Below, in pieces: positions 1 to 8,483 of a stretch of DNA of 64,000 nt. The translations under genes were made by a program, and so were the position numbers. The DNA comes from CBDFKU01 sp965248975. GTDB taxonomy: Bacteria > Chloroflexota > Dehalococcoidia > Lucifugimonadales > JAGWBF01. Numbering within the stretch: the first letter of the stretch is position 1; each line of letters opens with the position of its first letter. The notes under the pieces are model-generated. The model was not told where the DNA came from. It saw only the letters and a program-made list of their open reading frames with translations, and did not search any database. Location: assembly GCA_965248975.1 (NCBI GenBank), contig CBDFKU010000015.1, positions 1-64,000 of the forward strand, read 5' to 3'.

Positions 1-2
1 CG

Positions 3-71
3 TCCCTGTTCGAGTGGGCGCTGGAAATGGAGCAGGAAAGAGAGGAGGAGCCGGTCGGCGCGGGGCGCTAG
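3..71 (+). pseudogene. C-terminal end of a transposase-like protein, cut by the window edge
   Basis: The frame starting at base 3 is open from the window edge and ends at a TAG at 69-71. It encodes 22 residues beginning SLFEWALEMEQ and ending VGAGR. The LF-W spacing and the following EEPV resemble the decayed fragment at 4292-4430 (TLFSWAEFMAEEPV). I infer that both are C-terminal ends of one integrase/transposase family. Only the tail lies in the window, so the element cannot be named. Bases 72-257 hold no convincing gene. Confidence 0.4.
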
Positions 72-257
72 GCCGCAAGACACGGGGGCAGCCATCGTTG
101 GGATACGGTGGCTGCCCCTGCTCATCCATGTATGCGGTCCTTTTTTTGTTGCCCCGAGTGAAACGTCGGCCCGGCCTCGGCGATGGCGGCCCGGCTCCTG
201 CCAGTGGTTCGATGCGCAATGTTTCAAGATGGGTAGGATCGCTGTAAAATGTAGGAC

Positions 258-1530
258 ATGTCCATGACACGTTGTCGCATCTTCCGTTGCCTGATGCTAG
301 GAACAGCCCTGGCTGTTGCAGCGTTAGCTGTCGCTTGCGACGACCCGGGGACTGACCTTTCGCCAAGCCCTGTACCGACTCCTACAACTGCGCCAAGCGC
401 TGCACACACACCTACTGGCGTTCCCGTAGCCGTCGAACCTTCGCGGGCGACGACTCCCACTTCATCTAATTCTGGTCCAATGCCAACTGCGACATCCGCT
501 CATAGTCCAACTCCATTTCCTACTGCCATAGACCCGGCTCCCACCGCTACAACCCCACCTTCGCCTGAGCCAACTCCATTTCCTACTGCCATAGACCCGG
601 CTCCCACCGCTACAACCCCACCTTCGCCTGAGCCAACTCCATTTCCTACTGCCATAGACCCGGCTCCCACCGCTACAACCCCACCTTCGCCTGAGCCAAC
701 TCCATTTCCTACTGCCATAGACCCGGCTCCCACCGCTACAGCCCCACCTTCGCCTGAGCCAACTCTGCAAGAGAGAATAGAGGGGCTGTTTTCGGACTAT
801 CGAGACAACGCCCCGTTTGACGACCATCTAAGGGAGTTGTCGGACTATCAGAGTCCCACTCCGGCAGACCTTTCCTCCCTCGAAACCCTGGCTGCGCACG
901 CAAGACAGGACTTTGAGCTAACCAAGAGGGCTGTCATTGCAGCAGGTTTTTTGGGACTGGATTCTTCAGAAGCCAACCTGTCAATTGACGCTTACTTAAA
1001 GCACCAGCAAAAATATGATTTACAAGATCCAACAGGCTTTGCATCCGTAACGGATTTGATATTGTTCCAGAACCAGCTAAACACCCCTGGAACAATAAAA
1101 CTGCCTGATGGCTCCGAAGAAGACAGGAGAAGCCATATCTTATCCAGCGAGGAAAGAATAGAAACATTAATTGCAGGAGCGGATATCTGGTCGTGGCTGG
1201 CATTGCCGGAAAGAGACCTCATGACAATTCCGGAGTGGTTCGCCAAAGCTTATCCGAACGATACTGAGAATGAAGCTCATAGAAAGAGAGTATTCTTGGG
1301 TCCATTTTCTTCAAATGTTCCCGCTGGGACACCGGTAAATCAACCTCGAGAGTCATGGGCTGAACTGCACAGAAACCTGGATACTTTTGACTTTCAGCCA
1401 AATTCAACCTGGAAGCATTAGCAAACGGAACTTCAAATTTAGATTACCATTTCGATTCCGAATATATGGATTTGGCTGTTCGAAAATTAGATTTCATAGT
1501 TGCAAATAAATCTGGCTTCATGGAAGAGTT
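258..1530 (+). pseudogene. 5' half of an IS-split lipoprotein gene with Pro/Thr-rich tandem repeats
   Basis: The gene begins at ATG 258 with a lipoprotein signal: a basic N-terminus, a hydrophobic stretch, and LAVAC with the lipidated Cys at residue 27. A Pro/Thr/Ser-rich segment follows (about residues 30-170) that includes four near-identical 21-residue repeats, then a globular part. The zero frame stops at 1421. The -1 frame stays open past it and is contiguous with the 3' part at 3517. One extra A in the AAA run at 1400-1402 would restore one reading frame (FQPKFNLEAL). With that base added and the IS removed, the gene encodes about 636 aa. The globular part is richer in A+T than the neighbouring genes, which hints at transfer. 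I do not recognise the family. It is probably a surface-anchored protein. Confidence 0.7.
510..761 (+). repeat. Four tandem 63-bp coding repeats
   Basis: Units lie at 510-572, 573-635, 636-698 and 699-761. Each encodes 21 residues starting TPFPTAIDPAP. The first three are identical even at synonymous positions. The fourth differs by one base (A to G near 741, Thr to Ala). Identity at the DNA level points to recent expansion by slippage or unequal recombination. The unit forms a proline-rich spacer between the lipid anchor and the globular domain. Confidence 0.95.
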
Positions 1531-3509
1531 GATTCCTTCGTAGAAAGGCCTGTTAGAGATGGACCCTGGAGTGCGAGGGTGTCTGGCAGGGAGGCGCCAC
1601 GGGCTGTCGGCTGCTGACCTCACCGCCCTTGGGGCTGCGCTCAGGACAAGCAGGATCCCGTGCAGTACCCCTTCCGTGGCTCAGGGCGCCCGATGGAAGT
1701 TATGGAGCGGGGCCCTCACGCGGCTGCGACCGCAGGTACCGTCCCGGCCTCCGGCTGAGCCGTGTTTTCCATCTCCACCAGGCGTGCATGGACCATCCGC
1801 TTGAAGTTGCACGCCAACGCCTTCAGGTAGACGGCAAGCCGCACCCGACGGCCCCCTCGCACCCGCAAGCGCCCAAGCCCGTGGGCGCGCTTCAGCTCGG
1901 AGTTTGTCCCCTCTATCCCGGCCCTTATGGCATACCGCTTGCGCCACTCCTCGGTGGCCTCGGCCCGCCGCCGCCCCTCGATGTTCACCTTCACCAGGTC
2001 CGCCTTGAGGACGTAGGCCCCCGCACGCCGGTCCAGCTTCACCGGGCAACGGGACCGCAAGGGGCAGAGCTCGCATGTTGCCCTGGCAAAGTGAACCTCT
2101 ACCCGCTCCGGCGCATCCTCCAGCTCGTACTCCTCGACGGACCGGTGCCCGGCGGGGCACACCGTGGCCTGCTCCCCGGTGACGTCGATCTGGAAGTCCG
2201 CCCCAGTGAGCGGCGGCGGTCCGTCTCCCTCTCCTTCGTGGGAGTTCCCCGGCGCCGACCCCGCCACCGGGCTCACCAGTTCCGTCCCCCGGCGCGAGGC
2301 CTCGAAGGCGTTGCGGCCCGACCCATACGCCGTGTCCGCGAAGAGCTCGTCCGGTCGGACCTTCCGCTCCGCCAGCCCGTCAACCAGCGGCACAGTCACG
2401 TCGGTGTCGCTCCCGCTGGATGGGGTCACCTCTACATGAGTGATCAACTGGGTGGCGTTCTCCGCATGGCAGGTCTCCGCCACCTGTACCTCGTACCCCT
2501 TGCCTTTGTGCCCGCTGTAGGTGGCCTCCGGGTCGTGGGGCGATTGCAGGGAATCGGACCGCACCTCCTTCGGGTCCCTGAGGGTGATGGGCACCGCCCC
2601 TTCCCCTGCGTCGTCATCGCCCTCTCCGGGGCGCCCGTCCCTCTTGTTGCCCACCACACACTGCTCCCGCAGCAGCCTCTCCAGCAGCCGGTACTCCTCC
2701 AGTTGGGCGGCAGCCGTGCCACGGAAGCCGTCCACCAGCCGGTAGAGGTCCCGGGCACACACGCCAAGCCTTCGGCGACCCTCCCCCGAGCGGGCGTCCT
2801 CGTAGTCGGTCGCTTCTGCTTCTTCCTTCAAGTAGCGCCTCACAAGGCCCTCTGGGACCACACGGCGAAGCTCTGGGTGCTCTTGGCTCACGGCCCGAAG
2901 GAACAACCGCATCGTCTCACAGAACAGGCCGAGGCGGGTGAGGGTGGCGATGTTGCTCATGATGTGGGTGGAGTCCAGCCGCTGCTTTCCGGTGCGTATA
3001 CCCAGCGCCTGGATGATCCGCTCCGTGGTCTCCTGGAAAGCCAGCCGGCCACCGTCGTGCTGCATCAGGCGAACTCGGAAGTTGTGTAGCGTCTTCTGGG
3101 GGAGGTGGGTCTCCTCCATATCCAGCCGCAGGGCGTGGTGCCAGAGCAGATTGAACTCCAGCTGTTCTAGGGCTTCATCGTCGGTGAGGTTGAACATCTC
3201 TTTGAGAAGGTGGACCCCGAGGACCGTCTGCACCGCTCGGTTGGGACGGCCGTTGTCCGCGCAGTACATCGGAGCAAAGCGCTCCTCGTCAATCAGGGGG
3301 AGCGCCTCGTTCCGGAAAACCTCGGCCCAACTCCGCTCCAAGCGCCTGGCCTTCTTCGGCGGAACCAGGAACTCGGACTGCCACAGGCTCACCTGTGGGT
3401 CTCGCTCTCGGAACATGCTCACCTCCCCCGCCCAGGTGCAGCACCTCGCCGCTTCCACACATTATCCCTGCCTTGCCCCAGCTTGGCGAGGGGTTTTTAC
3501 GAACGAATC
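1531..3509 (-). mobile_element. IS1182-type insertion sequence with 7-bp target duplication
   Basis: The 1979-bp element is bounded by imperfect terminal inverted repeats, GATTCCTTCGTAGAAA at 1531-1546 and its partner ending at 3509 (TTTTTACGAACGAATC; 14 of 16 match). It is flanked by the direct repeat AAGAGTT at 1524-1530 and 3510-3516. Removing the element and one AAGAGTT joins the flanking reading frame exactly (…GFMEE-LDVRSRAF…), which confirms the boundaries. It carries one transposase gene on the minus strand. The intact transposase, good ends and intact duplication suggest a recent insertion. Confidence 0.9.
1716..3416 (-). CDS. IS1182-family DDE transposase
   Basis: This is a DDE-type transposase with an N-terminal DUF772-like helical domain (LPLIDEERFAPMYCADNGRP, VLGVHLLKEMFNLTDDEALE) and a C-terminal DDE_Tnp_1_6-like catalytic domain. 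The probable acidic triad is D in LDSTHIMSN, D in FADTAYGSGRN and E in IEGTNSELKRAHG. A Cys cluster (CPAGH, CELCPLRSRC) lies before the last acidic residue, as is usual in the family. I place the start at ATG 3416 (MFRERDPQVSLWQ), which matches the family N-terminus; an in-frame ATG at 3458 would add 14 residues. The length is about 566 aa with no disruption visible, so it may be active. Confidence 0.9.
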   Translation of the reverse strand: MFRERDPQVSLWQSEFLVPPKKARRLERSWAEVFRNEALPLIDEERFAPMYCADNGRPNRAVQTVLGVHLLKEMFNLTDDEALEQLEFNLLWHHALRLDMEETHLPQKTLHNFRVRLMQHDGGRLAFQETTERIIQALGIRTGKQRLDSTHIMSNIATLTRLGLFCETMRLFLRAVSQEHPELRRVVPEGLVRRYLKEEAEATDYEDARSGEGRRRLGVCARDLYRLVDGFRGTAAAQLEEYRLLERLLREQCVVGNKRDGRPGEGDDDAGEGAVPITLRDPKEVRSDSLQSPHDPEATYSGHKGKGYEVQVAETCHAENATQLITHVEVTPSSGSDTDVTVPLVDGLAERKVRPDELFADTAYGSGRNAFEASRRGTELVSPVAGSAPGNSHEGEGDGPPPLTGADFQIDVTGEQATVCPAGHRSVEEYELEDAPERVEVHFARATCELCPLRSRCPVKLDRRAGAYVLKADLVKVNIEGRRRAEATEEWRKRYAIRAGIEGTNSELKRAHGLGRLRVRGGRRVRLAVYLKALACNFKRMVHARLVEMENTAQPEAGTVPAVAAA

Positions 3510-4153
3510 AAGAGTTGGATGTAAGATCAAGGGCATTCATAGATGACATAGGGGGATTTACTATAATTGCAGGAACAAGAAAATATGACAAAGATTTGTT
3601 TAAGCGAGTATTAGATCTTAAAGAGATTAGCGCATTTAGACATCTGGGCATCGAAGATCCAAGGTATGACAACAAAGTGGTTCCATATCCTTCTAATGAG
3701 GATATTATATTGTTTGTCACAGGTTTTACTTTTAGTGTAAATATTCTTCAAGCAAATGCGCCACCAGGAGAGGAGGGATTAAGAACCTATCATCCAGAGC
3801 TATTTGGATTCATGTACACGACAGAGAATGGAAGAGACCCTTTTGGAGATTTTGTGGCAAAGTATGATTACACCGTTTCAAAAGGCGGAAGACAAATAGC
3901 AATGGGGGAACCAAAACTGGGACCAACAGATCCGTTGAGATACCCCTTTGTTGATCCAGTGGAATCTGAAAGAATATGGATAGTGGAAAACAGCACCTTG
4001 ACTATCTATAAAACTTACGGTGTTAACTTTATGTTCAACCTGGCCGCTTTTGACGAAGGTTTTAATAAAGACCCCCTATATGCAAATGATCCTGCCGCAC
4101 AGAACAGAGGTCCCTGGATTAAGGTTTTTGACAACAGGGCGGATGCACCATAA
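3510..4153 (+). pseudogene. 3' half of the IS-split lipoprotein gene
   Basis: This continues the gene starting at 258. After the right-hand AAGAGTT copy the frame reads LDVRSRAFIDDIGG and runs to a TAA at 4151-4153, ending VFDNRADAP. It encodes about 212 residues rich in aromatic and charged residues and looks like a folded extracellular domain. It is A+T-rich compared with nearby genes. I see no motif that gives a function. In its present state it lacks its own ribosome-binding site and start, so it is probably not expressed. Confidence 0.75.
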
Positions 4154-4241
4154 GCATTAGCCCGCAAGACCGTACAGAGTTTTTACTGCTCTATCCTCCA
4201 TCGGCGGCTTCCAAAACGCACCCACGCCAGGGACGCGAGGG

Positions 4242-4430
4242 AGTTACCTGGTGGACGGCGGGTGGAGGCTGATTGAGGTCAGGCCGAGCGTCGAGCTCGC
4301 CTGTGGGACGGCCGCGTCACCGCCAACGGGAACGGCCACCACCACGAGGCCCCGGAGCCGCAGCAGACGCTGTTCTCCTGGGCGGAGTTCATGGCCGAGG
4401 AGCCGGTGAAGCCCAAGGGCCGGGGCCGCA
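4242..4430 (+). pseudogene. Frameshifted C-terminal relic of a transposase/integrase
   Basis: One frame gives SYLVDGGWRLIEVRPSV (from 4242). A second frame from about 4292 gives RLWDGRVTANGNGHHHE and then TLFSWAEFMAEEPV, ending in a basic PKGRGR segment. The two pieces look like consecutive parts of one protein joined by a frameshift near 4290. The end resembles the tail at the window start. No catalytic residues are left. The exact IS family is uncertain. Confidence 0.4.
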
Positions 4431-4709
4431 ATGGAGGGGTCTCTGCTCGAACCCCATGTCACTGTGGCCGCTGCGAGCCTCTGGCCCGCCAGGGTTGGAG
4501 GCTCGTGGGCCAAGCCGGGTGTTCCCGACCTGCTCCTTATATAAGGACCTCCCAGCGAAAAATTCGCAGTTCAGTACACGTAGGCCCACCATTTGAAACA
4601 ACAGGAAGAACTGAGTCCTCAACCACCCACACCATCGAAAACTTGCCCTGTACCGCCACTGTATCGCAAACGCGGACATCCGGGTTTCCGACTGTTCAGT
4701 CATGCCGTG

Positions 4710-4907
4710 CTACTCTTGGATATTTGCTACCGGGACGTAGGACCTCCCAAGGGATTTGTTCGCTCGCCTAAAGACATACTCTGGATCGAGATTCCCCAAG
4801 GAACACCAGTACCGGCCATCGATCGTCAGAGGATATTCCAAGTCTTCGTCCAATCCCGACCGAATCACGGCAGCGACCAGTCCCAGGTATCCAATTTTCA
4901 CTTCCAT
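4710..4907 (-). CDS. Possible small hypothetical protein
   Basis: This open frame of 65 codons starts MEVKIGYLGLVAAVIRSG and ends VANIQE. A GAGGA lies about a dozen bases upstream of the ATG. No domain is recognised. It sits among decayed genes and may itself be a fragment, so support is weak. Confidence 0.2.
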   Translation of the reverse strand: MEVKIGYLGLVAAVIRSGLDEDLEYPLTIDGRYWCSLGNLDPEYVFRRANKSLGRSYVPVANIQE

Positions 4908-5224
4908 GCAACCATGTTCCTCACAACCCTAACCCTCGATTAGCCGCCAGTCTTGGCGAAGCCCACTTTTGCAGGTGGTAGGGTCCCTGGGGTCTCAAAC
5001 CTTGCTCCCCTCGGTTGACGTCAGCCGCTAACCCGAATGCCCTTCGGACAACCAACTTTGGACAGAGGCCGGCCACTGATGCCGCTTGTTCCCAATGGGA
5101 TAGCCATCTACCAAAGTCGGAGAAACTGCTGCTCACTAAAGGGAGAGACTTTGCCCTTTCCCAGAGCAGCAATTTCATGGTCCACCGTCCTTAACGATTC
5201 TTCAGGCTGGACAGAGAAGGGATG
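4908..5224. other. Gene-free stretch in a decayed region
   Basis: I see no convincing coding frame, RNA gene or inverted repeat in these 317 bases. The stretch lies between a doubtful small frame and the 3' end of a broken regulator gene, and is probably debris of lost genes. Confidence 0.4.
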
Positions 5225-5541
5225 TCAGCCATCGGTGCCAAACTCCACCGACCTAGCTCCTAGGATATACAGCAGATCCCCTATGGCTACATCCTTTAAC
5301 ACCGGTCCAGGTAGGCGGAGTTCGTGGTCCACCATATATGTATTGGTCCTACCCTGTCGGGTCCTCGTTATGTAACCCGCATCGTCCAGGTCGGCGACAA
5401 TCCTTAGCACGGCCCCTTTTCGGTAATGCCGAGATGCTATGAAATCTCCCTGGCGGTGATCTTCGGCTGCCGGAATACGGTGATCAGCACTGCCCCGTGG
5501 TTGGTAACGAAGTTCCAAGGCGGCAAGTCAGCTAATCCCAT
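5225..5541 (-). pseudogene. Broken winged-helix transcriptional regulator
   Basis: Reading the minus strand from ATG 5541 gives MGLADLPPWNFVTNHGAVLI, then an HTH-like ITAREIS, an in-frame TAG, and HLGITEK. A frame change at the AAAAGGGG run (about 5412-5419) leads into GAVLRIVADLDDAGYITRTR and NTYMVDHELRLPGP. Together these form a small MarR/ArsR-like winged-helix DNA-binding protein of about 105 aa. The TAG falls where Gln (CAG) would fit (EISQHLGITE). The gene therefore has two lesions, one nonsense and one frameshift, and is most likely dead. It would otherwise be a small regulator read away from the VTT-protein gene. Confidence 0.7.
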
Positions 5542-5684
5542 AAACGGGTTGTCATACAATCACACATATGATATATTTATGATGCTTTGTATTTCGGGTT
5601 TCCGCTTGTCAGTATATCACAAAGTCCCATCTCTACGGGAAATCGTTTCCACCCAAAGGTGCTTGGGGTCGGCTTGAGACTTAA

Positions 5685-6323
5685 TTGACCGTTGCGTCCT
5701 TAAGTCGAGAGGTCCGCCACCATCCCGGGGCCTGGGTGATCGCGGCTACCATAGCTCCTGCCCTGCTGGGCACACTTTTGATCGGGTTCATAATCGGGGA
5801 ATGGTGGCATCTGGCTGGTTACTTCTGGTATTTCCTACCCGGCACCTTTCTGCCTCAAGAGCCTGCGGTAATTCATGCCGGCACTATTTACCATCCCGGC
5901 TTGGTAGTGGTCCTATTTAGCCTCGCAACCATTACGGCGTCTCTCATCGACTACTTCACCGTCAGAAAGCTTTTGGCATTTCCAAGGCTTGCGCCATTGA
6001 AACGGACACCCTTATATCAGACCGCGGTTCGCTGCTTCTACTGGCGCCCGTGGTGGACCATCGTGGTCTTCGCGTTTGCGCTACGCCCTTTCTTCCCAAT
6101 TCGAGTGCTGGCCCTCAGCTCTAACTACCCGCTGCTCCGATACGTATCTGCCAACGTCGTGGGCCGAGTGCCACGTTATTATCTGTTAGCCATAGGGGGC
6201 GCCCGGCTAGCCATTCCCTTGATGCACTTACTCTTTGGGGGGCTTTTCGTAGGGCTAATCCCGGACCTGGGAGTGTTTCGGTCTCGTCGAAGGAATGCCC
6301 AGGCGTTGGGTGCTGCAGCCTGA
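5685..6323 (+). CDS. VTT/DedA-like membrane protein
   Basis: This 212-aa integral membrane protein has about five hydrophobic segments: ALLGTLLIGFIIG near residue 27, then the LVVVLFSLATITASLID, WWTIVVFAFALRPFF, YYLLAIGGARLAIP and LLFGGLFVGLI segments. The arrangement of an Arg-Pro-Phe turn after a membrane segment, followed by a second turn containing Gly-Arg (VVGRVPRYYLL), resembles the VTT (SNARE-associated/DedA) fold, whose members are linked to lipid scrambling and membrane homeostasis. The start is TTG 5685, directly after an in-frame TAA, and has only a weak ribosome-binding site. No operon partner is evident. The family call is moderate. Confidence 0.5.
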   Translation: MTVASLSREVRHHPGAWVIAATIAPALLGTLLIGFIIGEWWHLAGYFWYFLPGTFLPQEPAVIHAGTIYHPGLVVVLFSLATITASLIDYFTVRKLLAFPRLAPLKRTPLYQTAVRCFYWRPWWTIVVFAFALRPFFPIRVLALSSNYPLLRYVSANVVGRVPRYYLLAIGGARLAIPLMHLLFGGLFVGLIPDLGVFRSRRRNAQALGAAA

Positions 6324-6537
6324 CGAAACTCATGATACTAGCGCAGACGGGTGGCCCCAGCATTTTCATTGACAGGATGTACCCCGCGGCTGAAGGACCT
6401 TTTGTGAATCCTTGCGGCTATATGGGTACCAGGGCGGTTTGCCTAGCCCGTAGAGCTTAGCGTGTCTTATCAGTGCAACCCATAGCGCAATTGTCCCGCG
6501 CCGGGAAACTCACAAAGCGGGACCACAGGAGGAATTC

Positions 6538-6879
6538 TTGAGGATATACGTGGGAAATCTCCAGCTCGAATTCAGCGAAGGGGACGTAAGAGAGATGTTT
6601 GGTACCCATGGCCAAGTGGATTCAGTGGCCATTATTCGTGACCGTAATACCGGCCGACCCAAGGGCATCGCCTTTGTCGAGATGCCATCAAGTACCCAGG
6701 CAGAAGCAGCCATCAAAGCCCTTAACGGACAGATATTTCATCAACCAACACGTACCCTCACCGTTCATGAGGCCCGTCCGCGACAAAGCCGCCCAGCAGG
6801 AAACGTGGGACAGCGGCCGAGCGCACTGGCTGATAGGCTAAAGCTGGTCAAGCGCGGGAGAGGATACTTCGGTAGATGA
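6538..6879 (+). CDS. RNA-binding protein with one RRM domain
   Basis: This is a 113-aa protein with a single RNA-recognition motif at residues 1-80. RNP2 is IYVGNL at the extreme N-terminus and RNP1 is KGIAFVEM near residue 41. A basic tail ending KRGRGYFGR follows, typical of small bacterial Rbp proteins that bind single-stranded RNA and are often cold-induced. The start is TTG 6538, supported by AGGAGG six bases upstream. The next gene downstream is a DEAD-box RNA helicase, so a shared role in RNA remodelling at low temperature is plausible. In canonical RNP1 the central residue is aromatic (GFGFVEM); here it is IAF. Confidence 0.88.
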   Translation: MRIYVGNLQLEFSEGDVREMFGTHGQVDSVAIIRDRNTGRPKGIAFVEMPSSTQAEAAIKALNGQIFHQPTRTLTVHEARPRQSRPAGNVGQRPSALADRLKLVKRGRGYFGR

Positions 6880-7186
6880 GACGAGTGCTGGTCGAGTGTC
6901 GAACATACCAACCACCGGATCAGATGGCATTCCGGTTCTATCACCTGGGCCTCTCACTTTAGGCGGGGATCGAGCCGGTTAAAGGGCCCTAGTTTTCACC
7001 AATCGGATTCAGGCACTTAACGCAAGAAGGGGAGACAGCATCATACTTAACACAGTTAATTCCAAACCCGAGATATCTCAGGCGGTTCCGACACTAACAA
7101 GAGGGAAGGGTAACGCCGGCAACCGCCCCCGCGATGTCCACGCCGCAGTCTGTGCGACGTGTGGCGCCGGTACCGCCGTCCCGTTC
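6880..7186 (+). other. Leader with orphan zinc-ribbon coding sequence before the DEAD-box gene
   Basis: The DEAD-box frame stays open upstream to a TAA at 6980-6982. From about 7121 it reads NRPRDVHAAVCATCGAG and then VPFVPRPDRAIYCTDCF, a CxxC-x(n)-CxxC zinc ribbon. No in-frame ATG, GTG or TTG precedes it. The only purine-rich ribosome-binding-like site (AAGGGGAG, 7027-7034) is followed by ATC ATA at 7040-7045. Either the original start has been mutated, or the ribbon is lost from the protein. Nothing else is seen here. Confidence 0.45.
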
Positions 7187-8398
7187 GTGCCACGGCCGGA
7201 CCGGGCCATCTACTGCACGGACTGTTTTAGGTCCCGCAAGCAGCAGGGCCGGCCCGCCGAGTCGATCAGCCGGCAGGACCAAGGGCGTCATGGCGACGTC
7301 TTTCCCAATCTGACGTTGACGCCGGCGACACGGGCGGCGATCGCCGAGATGGGAATCACCACCCCGACGCCGATCCAAGAAGCGACGATCCCAGCCCTTC
7401 AGGCAGGACGCGACGTGATCGGGCAGGCGCGGACCGGCTCCGGAAAGACGCTGGCCTTCGCCATCCCAATGATCGAGCGATGCGAGCCATCACGCCGCAC
7501 CGTCCAAGCACTCGTCCTGGTCCCAACCCGTGAGCTGGCGATCCAGGTGGCGGGCGTTGTTCAGGGGCTGGCCAAGCGACGGCCACTGACGGTGACGCTC
7601 CTCTACGGCGGACGCTCTTTGGAACCGGAGGTCAGGGCGCTGCGATCCGGTGCCCAGGTCGTGATTGGGACGCCGGGCCGGTCACTGGACCACATTCGGC
7701 GCGGGAGCCTGGTGCTGAAGAACCTCAGGGTGTTCGTGCTGGATGAGGCCGACGAGATGCTGGACCGCGGGTTCGCACACGACGTGGAGTTGATCCTGGC
7801 GGCAACACCCAGGGAACGACAGACGGCGCTCTTCTCAGCGACGATGCCGGACTGGGTAGCGAAGACCGCGCATAAGCACCTACGAGATCCGCAGATTGTC
7901 GCCGTAGACGCGGATGTCCAGGCGCCGCCGGAGATCGAGCACGTCGTCTACGAGATGGACCAGGCTCGAAAGTTGGATGCCCTGCGGACGCTGTTGGACC
8001 GCAACCGAGGGCCGATCCTCGTCTTCGGGCGCACGAAGCACGGTGTAAAGAAGCTGGCAAAGAAACTCGCCGACCTCGGCTATCCTGTAGACGCTCTCCA
8101 AGGCAACCTCGCTCAGAACGCGCGGGAACGGGTAATGGAGCGATTCCGCTCCGGCAAGGTCCCGATCCTCGTGGCGACCAACGTCGCAGCGCGTGGGTTG
8201 GATATCGAGGGGATCGACCAGGTTATCAACTTCGACTTGCCGGACTCCGAGCTACTCTTTACCCACCGCACCGGGCGCACGGGGCGCATGGGGCGACCCG
8301 GAGAGGCGATCACCTTCATCACCGCGGAAGATTCGAAGAAGTGGCGAGAGATCGAGCGGGCGCTGGGGCGCAGGTTCCCGCGTAAAGTGTGGCCCTAA
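7187..8398 (+). CDS. DEAD-box ATP-dependent RNA helicase
   Basis: From GTG 7187 the gene encodes 403 aa with all helicase motifs. These are the Q motif (TPTPIQEATIP), Walker A ARTGSGKT, PTRELA, TPGR, the DEAD box in VLDEADEM, SAT, FGRTK, ARGLD and HRTGRTGR. The product unwinds RNA duplexes using ATP, as in ribosome assembly or RNA decay. There is no long basic C-terminal tail. The 5' end is problematic: GTG 7187 lies inside an upstream zinc-ribbon sequence whose second CxxC (YCTDCF) falls just after the GTG, so initiation here gives only half a ribbon. The upstream RRM gene may be functionally linked. Confidence 0.85.
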   Translation: MPRPDRAIYCTDCFRSRKQQGRPAESISRQDQGRHGDVFPNLTLTPATRAAIAEMGITTPTPIQEATIPALQAGRDVIGQARTGSGKTLAFAIPMIERCEPSRRTVQALVLVPTRELAIQVAGVVQGLAKRRPLTVTLLYGGRSLEPEVRALRSGAQVVIGTPGRSLDHIRRGSLVLKNLRVFVLDEADEMLDRGFAHDVELILAATPRERQTALFSATMPDWVAKTAHKHLRDPQIVAVDADVQAPPEIEHVVYEMDQARKLDALRTLLDRNRGPILVFGRTKHGVKKLAKKLADLGYPVDALQGNLAQNARERVMERFRSGKVPILVATNVAARGLDIEGIDQVINFDLPDSELLFTHRTGRTGRMGRPGEAITFITAEDSKKWREIERALGRRFPRKVWP

Positions 8399-8483
8399 AG
8401 CACGACCCGCCAAACCCAATCGATCCGAGTTACCGGCGCAGAGCCCCCGATCTCTGGGGAACGTTTGGGTCGTCGCCCTCATC

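Noticed and set aside
510..761. Possible CRISPR array
   Set aside because: The units are contiguous 63-bp coding repeats with no unique spacers, and no cas gene is in the window.
1629..3089. Long plus-strand open frame (486 codons) through the first IS
   Set aside because: It is antisense to an intact transposase with all family motifs; the frame is a G+C-rich shadow with no recognisable protein.
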